A stretch of DNA of 64,000 bases from Veillonella sp. (GCF_018364065.1 NZ_JAGZMO010000003.1:62001-126000), one strand, 5' to 3'; positions 1-9,670 are shown, numbered from the stretch's first letter. Notes: generated from the sequence alone by a model not told the origin. Made by a program: numbers and translations.

Positions 1-428
1 GCCTCTATGGTTCTAAAGCACCGATCACTGTTAAAAACTTCGACTACCTTGTAAAAGGCGGTTATTATAACGGACTTACATTTCATCGTGTTATCGACGA
101 CTTTATGATTCAAGGCGGCGATGATGGTAAAGGCGGTCCGGGATATACTATTCCTGATGAATTTTCCAATGATTTGCATTTCAATAAAATGGGCTTGTTA
201 GCTATGGCTAACCGCGGTCCTAATACAGGGAATGCACAATTCTTCATCACTTTGGGACCTACGCCATGGTTGGATAACAAGCATACCATTTTCGGTGCCG
301 TTACACAAGGCATGGATGTAGTAGCCAAGATTGGTAAAGTACCTACTGATAAAAAGGACGCTCCGTTGACACCGGTAGTGATTAAGTCCGTTCGTTTAGA
401 ACCGCTAAACGATGACGGCAGCAATTAA
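1..428 (+). CDS. Cyclophilin-type peptidyl-prolyl isomerase (5' truncated)
   Basis: The reading frame is open from base 3 to the stop at 426-428, so the start lies outside the window. The visible part carries the cyclophilin core: FHRVIDDFMIQGGD, then ANRGPNTGNAQFFIT and a WLDNKHTIFGAV segment, which are the active-site Arg/Phe/Gln and Trp/His regions of the family. It would catalyse cis-trans isomerisation of prolyl bonds during folding. No signal peptide can be judged because the N-terminus is missing, so cytoplasmic versus exported location is open. Confidence 0.93.
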   Translation, partial: LYGSKAPITVKNFDYLVKGGYYNGLTFHRVIDDFMIQGGDDGKGGPGYTIPDEFSNDLHFNKMGLLAMANRGPNTGNAQFFITLGPTPWLDNKHTIFGAVTQGMDVVAKIGKVPTDKKDAPLTPVVIKSVRLEPLNDDGSN

Positions 429-454
429 TATATATGGTATTGTAATTAACTGTC

Positions 455-488
455 GCCGTGCTTTTAAAGGAAACAATGAAAGCACGGC
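455..488 (+). terminator. Possible terminator hairpin after cyclophilin gene
   Basis: GCCGTGCTTT (455-464) pairs perfectly with AAAGCACGGC (479-488). It sits between the cyclophilin stop and the next gene but lacks a strong following T run, so it may be a weak or processed site. Confidence 0.5.
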
Positions 489-512
489 TACCGTTTAATT
501 AAGGAGGCCCGT

Positions 513-800
513 ATGGATACGAACAGTAAAGAACAGTATTATACATATATGGTAGAATGCGCTGACGGCTCGTTTTATACGGGATGGACAACGGATGTGA
601 CGCATCGCTTGAAGGCCCATAACGGCGAAGTGCCGGGCGGAGCAAAATACACGCGCGGTCGTCGGCCGGTCACATTGGTGTGGTATACAACCTTTGATAA
701 AAAGCAGGATGCCCAGTCCATGGAGTACCAGGTAAAACGCATGCCGCGGGAGCAAAAACGAGCCCTCAAGGCGGCCTTTGCCAAGCATAAAACTCCTTAA
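513..800 (+). CDS. GIY-YIG nuclease-family protein (YhbQ/UPF0213-like)
   Basis: A 95-aa protein consisting of a single GIY-YIG domain. The paired Tyr motif is visible as YYTYMVECADGSFYTGWTTD, followed by the conserved HRLKAHN segment and a C-terminal SMEYQVKRMPREQKRAL that supplies the metal-binding Glu region. Length matches the small stand-alone UPF0213 proteins, which are thought to act on nucleic acids but have no settled role. The start at 513 is set by AAGGAGG ending 6 bases upstream. Confidence 0.9.
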   Translation: MDTNSKEQYYTYMVECADGSFYTGWTTDVTHRLKAHNGEVPGGAKYTRGRRPVTLVWYTTFDKKQDAQSMEYQVKRMPREQKRALKAAFAKHKTP

Positions 801-859
801 AATTCAGCGGCAAATATGCTATAATTAACTGATTGATACAATTGAAGTGGAGGACGTGT

Positions 860-1318
860 ATGAAGCGCGTTTTAGTAGGGTTGAAAAGCATACAGCGAGA
901 TGCGTCCGGCAAAGATACAGTCGTTGAATTACTTTCTCCCGGTGAATATCATGAAAAGAATAATGTAAAATACATTATATATAATGAAAGTGAAGTAACC
1001 GGCCTTGACGGCGTGCGAACAACCATCAAGATTAAGCCGGATTCAGTCATTCTCATCCGCAACGGCAATGTGTCCATGCGACATGAGTATGTTCTGGGTG
1101 ACATGAAGCAGACGGTGGTTGATACACCGTTCGGCGAACTTCACATGGGGATACGAACACATGAATTGAATACGCACATTGAAGATGGCGTAGGCAATGT
1201 TCATTTAGGATATGATATTTCTGTTGGTGGTGAATGGCAATTTTACAACCAATTGGACATTAAGTTACAGGAGGACACAGACTATGGAGATGAAGGACAA
1301 GCTCAAACAGGGAATTGA
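860..1318 (+). CDS. DUF1934 domain protein (YwiB-like)
   Basis: A 152-aa beta-rich protein of the DUF1934 family (small calycin-like beta barrel). The start at 860 (MKRVLVGLKSI) is preferred over an upstream TTG because GTGGAGG lies at the right distance. The family pattern VKYIIYNESEVTGLDGVRTT and the later TPFGELHMGIRT stretch support the call. Its position directly before argS, overlapping its first codons, is the same as ywiB-argS in Bacillus; function is unknown, and co-translation with argS is likely. Confidence 0.85.
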   Translation: MKRVLVGLKSIQRDASGKDTVVELLSPGEYHEKNNVKYIIYNESEVTGLDGVRTTIKIKPDSVILIRNGNVSMRHEYVLGDMKQTVVDTPFGELHMGIRTHELNTHIEDGVGNVHLGYDISVGGEWQFYNQLDIKLQEDTDYGDEGQAQTGN

Positions 1319-2948
1319 AAGTGCGTTGGCAACGGCTTTAGAAGAAGGTAAGTTGCCGGCGGGAGAATATCCGGAGGTCGTATTGGAAGTTCCACCACAA
1401 AAGGAATTCGGCGACTTTTCCTCCAATATTGCTATGCAGTCCGCCCGTGTGGCACGCATGAGTCCGGCAGCCATTGCGGATATTATTATTGAATATATGA
1501 ATTTTGATTGGTTGGAAAAAGCGGAAAAAGCAGGTGCCGGCTTTATCAACTTCTTTGTTAAATCGGACCTTGTGTATGACACTTTAAAAAATGTGCTTAT
1601 TCAAGGTCATTCCTTTGGGATGCAAGAGATTCGTGAAGATGACACTGTACAGGTAGAATATGTAAGTGCCAATCCGACAGGTCCTCTTCATGTAGGTCAT
1701 GGCCGCGGCGCGGCTTACGGCAGCGCGCTTGTTAACTTGCTCAAAGCAGCCGGCTACAATGTGCAGTCCGAATTCTACATCAATGATGCGGGCAACCAAA
1801 TCGACAATTTGGCAAAATCCATTAACGCCCGTTATTTGGAATTATTAGATCTTAAAAATGAATTCCCTGAAAATGGCTACCATGGCCAGGATATTATAGA
1901 AACAGCGCAGAGCTTGATTAACTGGCGCGGTGACTTCTTTGCCGTATTGAATGACGAAGAACGTTTACCATTCTTCAAAGAATACGGTTTAACTGAAAAA
2001 CTTAATGCCCTTCGCGTAACACTTCGTAACTTCCATGTTACATTCGATAATTGGTTCAGTGAACGTTCCGTACATCGCAGCGGTGAAGTAAATAAAGCCA
2101 TTCAATTCTTGCGCGACACCGGCGACGTATATGAAAAAGACGGTGCGTTATGGTTTGCGTCCACTCGCTATGGCGATGACAAAGACCGCGTAGTAATTCG
2201 TGAAAACGGTGAACCTACATACTTGGCATCCGATATTGCATACCACCGCAATAAATTTGAACGCGGTTTCAAAAAGATGATCAACATCTGGGGCGCCGAC
2301 CATCATGGTTATATTACTCGTGTAAAAGCGTCCATGCAGGCGTTGGGTTACAATCCTGACCGCTTGGAAATCTTGTTACTTCAAATGGTTTCCCTCTATC
2401 GTGACGGCGAACTTGTGAAGATGTCTAAACGTACGGGCCAATCCGTAACCTTGGATGAACTCATCGAAGAAGTAGGTGTTGATGCAGCTCGTTACTTCTT
2501 CCTCATGCGTTCCTTGGACAGCCAGTTGGACTTCGATATTAACTTGGCTAAATCCAAGAGCCATGAAAACCCTGTGTACTACATTCAATATGCGTATGCG
2601 CGTATTCACAGTATTTTTGCACAGGCTAAAGAAGCGGGCATTTCCTTCGGTGACTGGGCGAATGTATCCTTCGATACATTAACTGAAGAAATCGAATTGG
2701 ATATTATTAAGAAATTAGCCGCTTATCCGGAAGAAATTCGCTCTGCAGCGGAACATCGTGCACCGCACCGCATTGCTCGTTATTTATATGATTTGGCAAG
2801 TTTATTCCATTCATTCTATAAACAAGGCCGTATCATGGGCGTAGATCCTGCGTTACAACAAGCACGTCTTGGCTTGATTACGGCTATTTCTCATGTACTT
2901 TTCAATGGTCTTGATATTTTAGGTATTTCAGCACCTGAAAAAATGTAA
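1284..2948 (+). CDS. argS: Arginyl-tRNA synthetase
   Basis: A 554-aa class I synthetase that charges tRNA-Arg. The HIGH signature is seen as PLHVGHGRGA near residue 137 and the KMSKS loop as VKMSKRTG near residue 379; the N-terminal additional domain and the C-terminal DALR-type anticodon-binding region (YARIHSIF onward) are present. The start at 1284 follows CAGGAGG at 1269-1274 and overlaps the DUF1934 gene by 35 bases. Full length compared with bacterial ArgS. Confidence 0.97.
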   Translation: MEMKDKLKQGIESALATALEEGKLPAGEYPEVVLEVPPQKEFGDFSSNIAMQSARVARMSPAAIADIIIEYMNFDWLEKAEKAGAGFINFFVKSDLVYDTLKNVLIQGHSFGMQEIREDDTVQVEYVSANPTGPLHVGHGRGAAYGSALVNLLKAAGYNVQSEFYINDAGNQIDNLAKSINARYLELLDLKNEFPENGYHGQDIIETAQSLINWRGDFFAVLNDEERLPFFKEYGLTEKLNALRVTLRNFHVTFDNWFSERSVHRSGEVNKAIQFLRDTGDVYEKDGALWFASTRYGDDKDRVVIRENGEPTYLASDIAYHRNKFERGFKKMINIWGADHHGYITRVKASMQALGYNPDRLEILLLQMVSLYRDGELVKMSKRTGQSVTLDELIEEVGVDAARYFFLMRSLDSQLDFDINLAKSKSHENPVYYIQYAYARIHSIFAQAKEAGISFGDWANVSFDTLTEEIELDIIKKLAAYPEEIRSAAEHRAPHRIARYLYDLASLFHSFYKQGRIMGVDPALQQARLGLITAISHVLFNGLDILGISAPEKM

Positions 2949-3009
2949 TTTTAATTAGTGTTCATATATAGGTTAATGCTTATATGGTTTTATGGCTTTG
3001 GGAGGAATC

Positions 3010-4629
3010 ATGGCAACAAAGTATATTTTCGTAACCGGTGGTGTTGTATCGTCGTTAGGTAAGGGCATTACGGCAGCGTCTTTAGGTCGTCTTTTAAAAA
3101 ATCGCGGCCTTAAAGTAACAATCCAGAAATTTGACCCTTATATCAATATTGATCCGGGCACAATGAGCCCTTATCAGCACGGTGAAGTATTCGTAACTGA
3201 AGACGGTGCGGAAACCGACCTTGACCTTGGTCACTATGAACGCTTTATCGATATCAATCTTGGTAAGCGCTCCAACATTACTGCCGGTAAAGTGTACTGG
3301 TCTGTAATCAATAAAGAACGTAAAGGGGACTACTTGGGTAGCACTGTGCAGGTAATTCCTCATATTACAAATGAAATCAAACAGAACGTGTATCGCGTAG
3401 GTAAAGAAGACAACGCAGATGTTGTTATTACTGAAATCGGCGGTACTGTAGGTGATATCGAAAGCTTACCGTTCTTGGAAGCAATCCGTCAGGTTAAAAA
3501 GGATGTAGGCCGTAATGACGTGCTTTATATCCACGTAACCTTGGTACCATACATCAATGCAGCGGGCGAACTTAAAACAAAACCAACCCAGCACAGCGTA
3601 AAAGAATTGCGCAGTATCGGTATCCAACCTGATATCATCGTATGCCGTTCCGAAAAACACATTTCCGATGAAATGAAAGAAAAATTGGCTTTATTCTGCG
3701 ACATCGATCCGGATGCTGTTATTGAAAACCAGACTTGCAGCACCATTTATGAAGTACCTTTGATGATGCAGCAAGAAGGCTTGGACAACATTGTTGTTAA
3801 GAAATTAAACCTTCCTGATACTCCTGCTGATATGACAGCTTGGAAAGAAATGGTTCACAAGATTTTACATCCTACTAAAGAAATTACTGTTGCGTTAGTA
3901 GGTAAATATGTAGCCTTGCATGATGCGTACCTCAGTGTGGCAGAAGCCTTAACACATGCCGGTATCGCAGCTGATACAAAAGTTAACATCAAATGGATTG
4001 ACTCCGAAGAAGTGGAAGAATCCGATTGCGATGTAGCTGAAATCTACAAAGATGTTGACGGTATCGTTGTACCGGGCGGTTTCGGTGCTCGCGGCGTTGA
4101 AGGTAAAATCCGTACTATTCAGTACGCTCGTGAAAACAAAGTGCCTTACCTCGGCTTATGCCTCGGTATGCAATCCGCCGTTATGGAATTTGCCCGTAAC
4201 GTAGCCGGTCTTCAAGGTGCTAACTCCACTGAATTCGACGAATGCGGTTGCAACCCTGTTATCGACTTAATGCCTGATCAGGTAGATGTAGATAAAAAAG
4301 GCGGCACAATGCGTTTAGGCGTGTACCCATGTAAGACTGTAGAAGGTACTAAAGTGCACGAAGCTTACGGTGAAGACCTCGTTTACGAACGTCATCGTCA
4401 TCGTTACGAATTCAACAACGAATTCCGCCAAGTATTGACTGAAAAAGGTCTCGTTATCAGTGGTACATCCCCTGACAACCGCTTGGTAGAATGCGTAGAA
4501 TTACCGAATCATCCATTCTTCGTAGGCGTTCAATTCCATCCGGAATTAAAATCCCGCCCTACCAATCCACATCCTTTATTCAAAGGCTTCGTAAATACAG
4601 CTTTAAAACTTAAAGAAGATAAAGAGTAA
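3010..4629 (+). CDS. pyrG: CTP synthase
   Basis: A 539-aa enzyme that makes CTP from UTP, ATP and glutamine. The N-terminal synthetase domain begins ATKYIFVTGGVVSSLGKGI (phosphate loop), and the C-terminal class I glutamine amidotransferase domain shows GLCLGMQ with the catalytic Cys near residue 383 and the late HPEL with catalytic His/Glu. The start at 3010 follows GGGAGGA; an in-frame ATG at 2992 lacks a ribosome site. A strong terminator follows about 110 bases after the stop. Confidence 0.98.
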   Translation: MATKYIFVTGGVVSSLGKGITAASLGRLLKNRGLKVTIQKFDPYINIDPGTMSPYQHGEVFVTEDGAETDLDLGHYERFIDINLGKRSNITAGKVYWSVINKERKGDYLGSTVQVIPHITNEIKQNVYRVGKEDNADVVITEIGGTVGDIESLPFLEAIRQVKKDVGRNDVLYIHVTLVPYINAAGELKTKPTQHSVKELRSIGIQPDIIVCRSEKHISDEMKEKLALFCDIDPDAVIENQTCSTIYEVPLMMQQEGLDNIVVKKLNLPDTPADMTAWKEMVHKILHPTKEITVALVGKYVALHDAYLSVAEALTHAGIAADTKVNIKWIDSEEVEESDCDVAEIYKDVDGIVVPGGFGARGVEGKIRTIQYARENKVPYLGLCLGMQSAVMEFARNVAGLQGANSTEFDECGCNPVIDLMPDQVDVDKKGGTMRLGVYPCKTVEGTKVHEAYGEDLVYERHRHRYEFNNEFRQVLTEKGLVISGTSPDNRLVECVELPNHPFFVGVQFHPELKSRPTNPHPLFKGFVNTALKLKEDKE

Positions 4630-4736
4630 TACCTGAGATACACATAGAACTTGATTAAAGAACGTATAAGCAATGTATCGAGTGTAGATGAGTAAATACC
4701 TTAGCTAATAAGTAGATAAGCGTATAACGTTAAATA

Positions 4737-4769
4737 AGCGGCTTGAAGAGCAATCTTCAAGCCGCTTTT
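4737..4769 (+). terminator. Rho-independent terminator of pyrG
   Basis: AGCGGCTTGAAG (4737-4748) pairs perfectly with CTTCAAGCCGCT (4755-4766) around a 6-base loop and is followed by a short T run. Confidence 0.88.
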
Positions 4770-4792
4770 GTTATGCGGAAAATAGAGTAAAT

Positions 4793-4819
4793 TGGGTTAT
4801 AGGGTTATAGGGTTATAGG
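4793..4819. repeat. Short tandem GGGTTATA repeat
   Basis: Three consecutive copies of GGGTTATA lie between the two convergent terminators of pyrG and potE. It is low-complexity spacer; no function is visible. Confidence 0.7.
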
Positions 4820-4828
4820 TCAAAAAGA

Positions 4829-4857
4829 AACCCCTGCGGTCAATGACCACAGGGGTT
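4829..4857 (-). terminator. Terminator of speF-potE
   Basis: AACCCCTG and CAGGGGTT arms with an inner GGTC/GACC pair form a hairpin. Read on the minus strand it is followed by a T-rich tail, placing it about 65 bases after the potE stop; it could also work on the plus strand. Confidence 0.85.
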
Positions 4858-4921
4858 TTGTTTCTATTCAATTTATTATACCTGCGAAGCAGTTATATAA
4901 TCAAATTTGGATAGGGCTCAA

Positions 4922-6259
4922 TTACTTGCCGATTTGAGCGTTGAACTTTTTGCCTTCTTCCAAGTCGAAGCGATCGGAAACGAAACCGTATAAAGTCCAG
5001 CCGATGAATGTTACGATGGAACCGTAAGTCATAGCTTCGAAACCGGAAGCGTATAAAGCGTACAAGCTATATAAGGAACCGATGAAAGCGATGAAAGTAG
5101 TAGTGCTTACTTCGCTACCGGATTTGCCGGCTGCTTTCAAGATAACCATAGCTGCGCCCATGGATAACAAGTAAGGAATGATGTTAGTTACAACGGCTAA
5201 GTTAACCAATTGTTCGAATTGTTCGTTCAAGGATGGGCTGATTGTCATCAAGCTCATTAAGGACTGAACGATAGTGATTGTAACCATGCCAACGATTGGA
5301 GCGTTTTTGGAAGTTACTTTACTGAATAATTGAGGGAAGTAACCAACGTCGGAAGATTGTTTAAATACGTTAGCGATGGTGAACTGCCAACCAAGTAAGG
5401 AACCGAAGCATGACATAACCATTAAGCCCATTACGATTTTACCAACTGTTGGGTTGAACATTTGAGCAAATGCTAAACCGAATGGAGCGGAGCTGTTAGC
5501 AAGGTCAGCTGCAGGAACGATACCGAACATGATGTTAGTAGATAAGATATAAATAATAGCTGCGCCTAAAGTACCGCCAAGTACGGCCTTTGGAACGTTC
5601 TTTTCAGGGTTTTCAACAGCATCGGCGTTAGCACATGCGGATTCCAAACCAAGGAATGCCCACAATGTCATAGCGATGGAAGCTGTAGCAGCTTCACCGA
5701 AAGGCATGTTGTTAACATTCCAGTTAGCCATGTACATGTCGCCGGAGAAGAAGAACCAGCCTACAGTGGAGATTACGAATACAGGACCGATAACGCCCCA
5801 TACAGTAACACTGGATACACGGCCGGTGATGCTGGCACCACCGAAGTTAAGAACAGTTGCTAACCAAAGTGTGAAGATAGTCCACATACCTGTCATGAAT
5901 GGAGAAAGATCAGCACCCATGAAAGTAGCACCGTAACCTACGGCAGAAATAGCAATAGCGATGTTTGCAATCAATAAAGAAATAGAGTATGTATAGTTGG
6001 CAAGGAAGTTACCGGCTTTACCGAAAGAGTACTCGGAGAAACCGCCCATACCGCCGTCACGACGGCTGTACATACCACATTTAGCGAAGGCGTAGGCAAG
6101 AGCCATGGAGCCAAGCGCTGTAATTACCCAAGAAACGATGGAAAGAGCACCAACCTGTGCCAACTTAGTTGGCAGCATGATGATACCGGAGCCCATCATG
6201 TTAACTGCAGTCAAGATTGTCAACTGCATTACACTCATTTTATTTGTACTATCACTCAT
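4922..6259 (-). CDS. potE: Putrescine/ornithine antiporter
   Basis: A 445-aa APC-superfamily transporter with about 12 membrane segments. Close wording to enterobacterial PotE is visible through the chain: QLTILTAVNMMGSGIIMLPT at the N-terminus, FAKCGMYSRRDGGMGG, LWAFLGLESACANADAVENP and MTISPSLNEQF. It exchanges extracellular ornithine for cytoplasmic putrescine. It lies downstream of speF on the same strand, the classical pairing for acid-inducible ornithine decarboxylation, which consumes a proton and can add to the membrane potential. A GAGG ribosome site precedes the ATG. Confidence 0.95.
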   Translation of the reverse strand: MSDSTNKMSVMQLTILTAVNMMGSGIIMLPTKLAQVGALSIVSWVITALGSMALAYAFAKCGMYSRRDGGMGGFSEYSFGKAGNFLANYTYSISLLIANIAIAISAVGYGATFMGADLSPFMTGMWTIFTLWLATVLNFGGASITGRVSSVTVWGVIGPVFVISTVGWFFFSGDMYMANWNVNNMPFGEAATASIAMTLWAFLGLESACANADAVENPEKNVPKAVLGGTLGAAIIYILSTNIMFGIVPAADLANSSAPFGLAFAQMFNPTVGKIVMGLMVMSCFGSLLGWQFTIANVFKQSSDVGYFPQLFSKVTSKNAPIVGMVTITIVQSLMSLMTISPSLNEQFEQLVNLAVVTNIIPYLLSMGAAMVILKAAGKSGSEVSTTTFIAFIGSLYSLYALYASGFEAMTYGSIVTFIGWTLYGFVSDRFDLEEGKKFNAQIGK

Positions 6260-6305
6260 GATATGACCTCGTTAAAATATCGAAAGGATATAACCTCTTA
6301 AAAAA

Positions 6306-6400
6306 TAATAGCTAGTTTGAATAGTTTGTCTTATTAAAATAGTTTTAGTTTGATTTTACCTCGAAGTTAGTTTGAAGTGACTTCGAAGTTAGTTTGAAAG
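6306..6400 (-). repeat. CAAACTA-headed tandem repeats in speF-potE spacer
   Basis: Read on the minus strand, CAAACTAACTTCGAAGTCACTT is followed by a 22-base near copy, then a 24-base unit and two shorter ones, each starting CAAACT. The two best copies correspond to TCGAAGTTAGTTTGAA on the plus strand at 6361 and 6381. Purpose unknown; see findings. Confidence 0.7.
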
Positions 6401-6468
6401 TGTTATTTTAATTAATAAATTAGAAAAATTGCAATCACTTATCAAATTTGTTGATATATCTAGCGAAT

Positions 6469-6517
6469 AAATGAGAAGGATTCCTCCTTGGCTAGCAACT
6501 CAGAAGCCTTCTCATTT
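6469..6517 (-). promoter_or_regulatory. Intercistronic hairpin between speF and potE
   Basis: AAATGAGAAGG (6469-6479) and CCTTCTCATTT (6507-6517) form a perfect 11-bp stem with a 27-base loop. It lies just after the speF stop on the minus strand. The tail is only weakly T-rich, so it may be a leaky terminator, a mRNA stabiliser or an attenuator that lowers potE expression. Confidence 0.6.
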
Positions 6518-6554
6518 AACTTGTTCACTAGTTATAAGTTTAGTTGCTTAGGTT

Positions 6555-8741
6555 TTATTTTGCTAATTTGCTTTCAAATTCTTTTTTCAAAACATAACCG
6601 TAAGCTTTCTTAGTTCCGTCTTCTTGGGTAGTTAAGTAAACGCCTTGGATTTCAGGAGCGAAACCAGGAAGTTTGTTAATACCTTCTTCAAGAGCTAAGA
6701 AGTAGTCACGAGCAGTTGCGGACCAACGTTCGCCAGGTTGTACGCAAAGTACTCCTGGAGGGTAAGGAAGAGCACCTTCAAGTGCAATGCGGCCTTCTGC
6801 TTCGGACAATGCAACTAATTCGCCTTCGCCACGTACGAATGCAAAGTTAGCTTCTTGAGGAGTTGTTACGTATTCAGGTAAGAACTCATGTAAGAATAAG
6901 CGTTTTTGCAATGTGCTTACGTTGCGATCTTTGTAGAAGTCATGCATTTCCTGGCAGAGTCTGCGGATATGGTAGCCTTTGTATTTATCAATGTTGTTGT
7001 AGTAAATAGTAGGCAATACTTCTTGCATTGGAGCATCTTCTTCAATTAATTGTTCGAAACGGATTAATTGAGCTACTAAGTCATCCATCTTAGTTCTGCT
7101 TTCAGCAGGAGTCATCAAGAACAGAATAGTGTTCAAGTCACATTTTTCTGGAATGATGCCATGTTCACGAAGGTAGTTAGCTAAGATATTAGCATGGATA
7201 CCGAAGTCTTCGTATTCACCGGTTTCAATGTTGATACCAGGAGTGATAAGCTGGAATTTGCAAGGGTCGATGAAGTACTGACCTTTGCCGTAGCCGTCGA
7301 AGGAGTGCCATTTAGCGCCTGGTTCGAATGCGAAGTAAGCAAGGTCGTTAGCCATTTTGCTAGTTTCGCCTTCTTGCCATTTCTTACCATGAACTACTGG
7401 AGGTACTAATGGACGAAGGTATTTACAGTTGTTTAATACTGCTTTACGAGCGTCGATTACTACTTCTACGCAGTCTTTCCATAATTCAAGACCAGCTTTG
7501 CCTTCATGCATTTTAGCGTTGATGTCAAGAGCTGCGAATAATGGGTAGAATGGGGAAGTGGACGCATGCATCATAAATGCGTTGTTCAAACGTTTATGGT
7601 TTACATAGCGGTCTTGACCCTTAATGTGGGAGTCTTTTTTATGTACTTGAGAAGTCTGGGAGAAACCAGCCTGTTGTTTATGAACAGATTGAGTTACCAA
7701 GATACCAGGATCTTCAGGTCCTAATTCAAGAAGCAATGGGCTGCAGTCTTTCATCATAGGGATGAATTGTTCGTAGCCTACCCAAGCGGAGTCGAATAGG
7801 ATGTAGTCGCAAAGGTGGCCGATTTTGTCAACAACCTGGCGAGCATTGTAAATAGTACCGTCATAAGTACCCAACTGAATAACTGCTAAACGTACAGGGC
7901 GTTTTTGGTCAGCTTTTTCAGGAGCGTGTTCTCTGATCAAGTCACGGATGTATTTTTCGTCGAAGCAATGTTCCAAAATACCACCGATGGAACCGAATGG
8001 GTTACGTGCAGTTTCAAGGTAGATTGGAGTTGCACCCGCTTGAACCAATGCACCATGGCTGATGGATTTATGGTTGTTGCGGTCATAAAGAATGATATCT
8101 CCAGGTGCTAATAAAGCATTAGTAACCATTTTGTTGGAGGAAGAAGTACCATTCAATACGAAGTAAGTTTTATCAGCGTTGAATACTTGTGCTGCATGTT
8201 GTTGAGCGTCACAAGCAGGACCTTCGTGAATTAACAAGTCCCCTAATTTAACGTCAGCATTACATAAGTCGGAACGGAATACATTTTCACCGTAGAAGTC
8301 GAAGAATGCACGACCGGCTGGGTGACGTGTAAAGAATTGGCCGCCTTGGTGACCAGGGCAGTCGAATTGGGAATTGCCGTCGCCTACGTAGTCAGCTAAT
8401 GCGCGGAAGAATGGAGGTAACATATCATCTTCATAGCGGTTAGCAGCTGCGAGGATCTGTTTTGTATATAATTCATGATTGATCGAATCAAGGTCGATTA
8501 CACGAGTTACTTTTCCGATGAATTCAGGTTTAACTTCGCTGGATTCAACTTTAACTAAAAATACCGGAATTTTAAGTGCTTCAATCATTGGGTTTGCAAG
8601 AGCGTCCTGATCTGCGTCTGTAATAACAATTGTTGCTACATCGGAGAAATCAGTTTTTGTAACATCTACATAAGCTCTTTCGTTCAAACCTTCAAAGAGA
8701 GGTAACGCTTTTTCGGAGAAAGCGAGTTTTAAGTGCTTCAT
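6555..8741 (-). CDS. speF: Ornithine decarboxylase, inducible type
   Basis: A 728-aa PLP enzyme of the prokaryotic Orn/Lys/Arg decarboxylase group, equal in length to enterobacterial SpeF/SpeC. It has the N-terminal response-regulator-like wing domain, the substrate entry motif FDCPGHQGGQFF, the PLP lysine in SVHKQQAGFSQTSQ, and the C-terminal domain with the PYPPGVLCVQPGE segment. It converts ornithine to putrescine and CO2. Ornithine rather than lysine or arginine specificity is inferred from overall resemblance and from the adjacent potE. The start is set by AGGAGGC 6 bases upstream. Confidence 0.93.
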   Translation of the reverse strand: MKHLKLAFSEKALPLFEGLNERAYVDVTKTDFSDVATIVITDADQDALANPMIEALKIPVFLVKVESSEVKPEFIGKVTRVIDLDSINHELYTKQILAAANRYEDDMLPPFFRALADYVGDGNSQFDCPGHQGGQFFTRHPAGRAFFDFYGENVFRSDLCNADVKLGDLLIHEGPACDAQQHAAQVFNADKTYFVLNGTSSSNKMVTNALLAPGDIILYDRNNHKSISHGALVQAGATPIYLETARNPFGSIGGILEHCFDEKYIRDLIREHAPEKADQKRPVRLAVIQLGTYDGTIYNARQVVDKIGHLCDYILFDSAWVGYEQFIPMMKDCSPLLLELGPEDPGILVTQSVHKQQAGFSQTSQVHKKDSHIKGQDRYVNHKRLNNAFMMHASTSPFYPLFAALDINAKMHEGKAGLELWKDCVEVVIDARKAVLNNCKYLRPLVPPVVHGKKWQEGETSKMANDLAYFAFEPGAKWHSFDGYGKGQYFIDPCKFQLITPGINIETGEYEDFGIHANILANYLREHGIIPEKCDLNTILFLMTPAESRTKMDDLVAQLIRFEQLIEEDAPMQEVLPTIYYNNIDKYKGYHIRRLCQEMHDFYKDRNVSTLQKRLFLHEFLPEYVTTPQEANFAFVRGEGELVALSEAEGRIALEGALPYPPGVLCVQPGERWSATARDYFLALEEGINKLPGFAPEIQGVYLTTQEDGTKKAYGYVLKKEFESKLAK

Positions 8742-8805
8742 TATAAAGCCTCCTATTTTTTCCTATACACTTTTGCAATAATGAGTATACCTTGTCGACA
8801 GGTTT

Positions 8806-8836
8806 ATTCTCGGTTTAGTGTTAGCGAACCGGGAAT
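8806..8836 (-). promoter_or_regulatory. Hairpin in the speF 5' leader
   Basis: ATTC-t-CGGTT (8806-8815) pairs with AACCG-g-GAAT (8827-8836), about 65 bases upstream of the speF start. It would be part of the speF mRNA leader if the promoter lies upstream, as the AT-rich sequence beyond suggests. Role not shown. Confidence 0.5.
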
Positions 8837-9612
8837 AGCTCTACTCTATTGTATATTTATATCCAATATAACTCTAATTCATTTTTTGCATATAACGATA
8901 ACTTTTTGTAATTTTAAGAATAACTTTATGTATTAATAACCTACAAAACGTATTAATATGCGGAAAAATATCGTTAAGATTTTATGAAACGTGAAAATGA
9001 TGAAAAACGATGTTATGAATAATGTATAAAAATACCAAATTGAATAGTATGAGAAAATGGCATACATTTTAATAAATTTTTTTCTTATAAGTTAAAAGTT
9101 CCTTCCAAAAGGATAGTTTTTTAGTGTTAGTGAACGAATTCCTTTAAAAAAAGGAGATTTTAAAATATTTACTTCGCAGAAAGGATGAAAAAGAGGCTCT
9201 AGAGTTTGTAGTTAAAAAATAAAATTCTATAAGATTTTTTTATAAAATATGCTATGCAATTTGTACATAAAGAATTAGTAAAATTACGTTAAAATTAAGG
9301 CATTTCACATAGACTATAGAATATTTATTACTTTGTTAATCATTTTAGAAAAACAATGTCGATAATTTGTATCAAAATGTTGGGCCATATCTAATGTATA
9401 TAAGAATGCAGCTGATGTTTGTAAAGCGTTAGAATATTTAACGTACTGAAGAATCGGTATAAATTTGGTAAAATCAAAAGGATGGAGAAACCTCCGATGT
9501 TCATCATAAGATTTTTAAAAAAAACCTGTATTAAGGCTATATAGAGGATGTGTTAGGTATACTATAATTGTTCATCTTGAAATGTCAATTCACATAATGA
9601 GAATTTTCTATA
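8837..9612. other. AT-rich intergenic region, no gene supported
   Basis: About 780 bases of very AT-rich sequence between divergent speF and ahpC. It holds two imperfect copies of TTTAGTGTTAGYGAAC (8814 and 9119) and a short broken reading frame near 9366-9480, but no intact coding sequence or RNA gene that I can support. Its composition suggests decayed DNA plus regulatory space. Confidence 0.6.
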
Positions 9613-9641
9613 TTGATTTTTCTCGTTGTTTTTAGTATATT
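9613..9641 (+). promoter_or_regulatory. ahpC promoter
   Basis: TTGATT (9613-9618), a 17-base spacer and TATATT (9636-9641) give a good sigma-70-type promoter 90 bases upstream of the ahpC start. Confidence 0.65.
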
Positions 9642-9670
9642 GTAGATACACAGTAGATTATATTTATTGT

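Noticed and set aside
6480..6506. AAGGAGG in the loop of the speF-potE hairpin as the potE ribosome site
   Set aside because: It is over 200 bases from the potE start, which has its own GAGG site; no small frame starts at a proper distance after it.
9366..9480. Short broken frame reading ...YKNAADVCKALEYLTY, reminiscent of a Bro-N antirepressor start
   Set aside because: It contains stop codons, is only about 30 residues long and the resemblance is a few residues; not enough to call a pseudogene.
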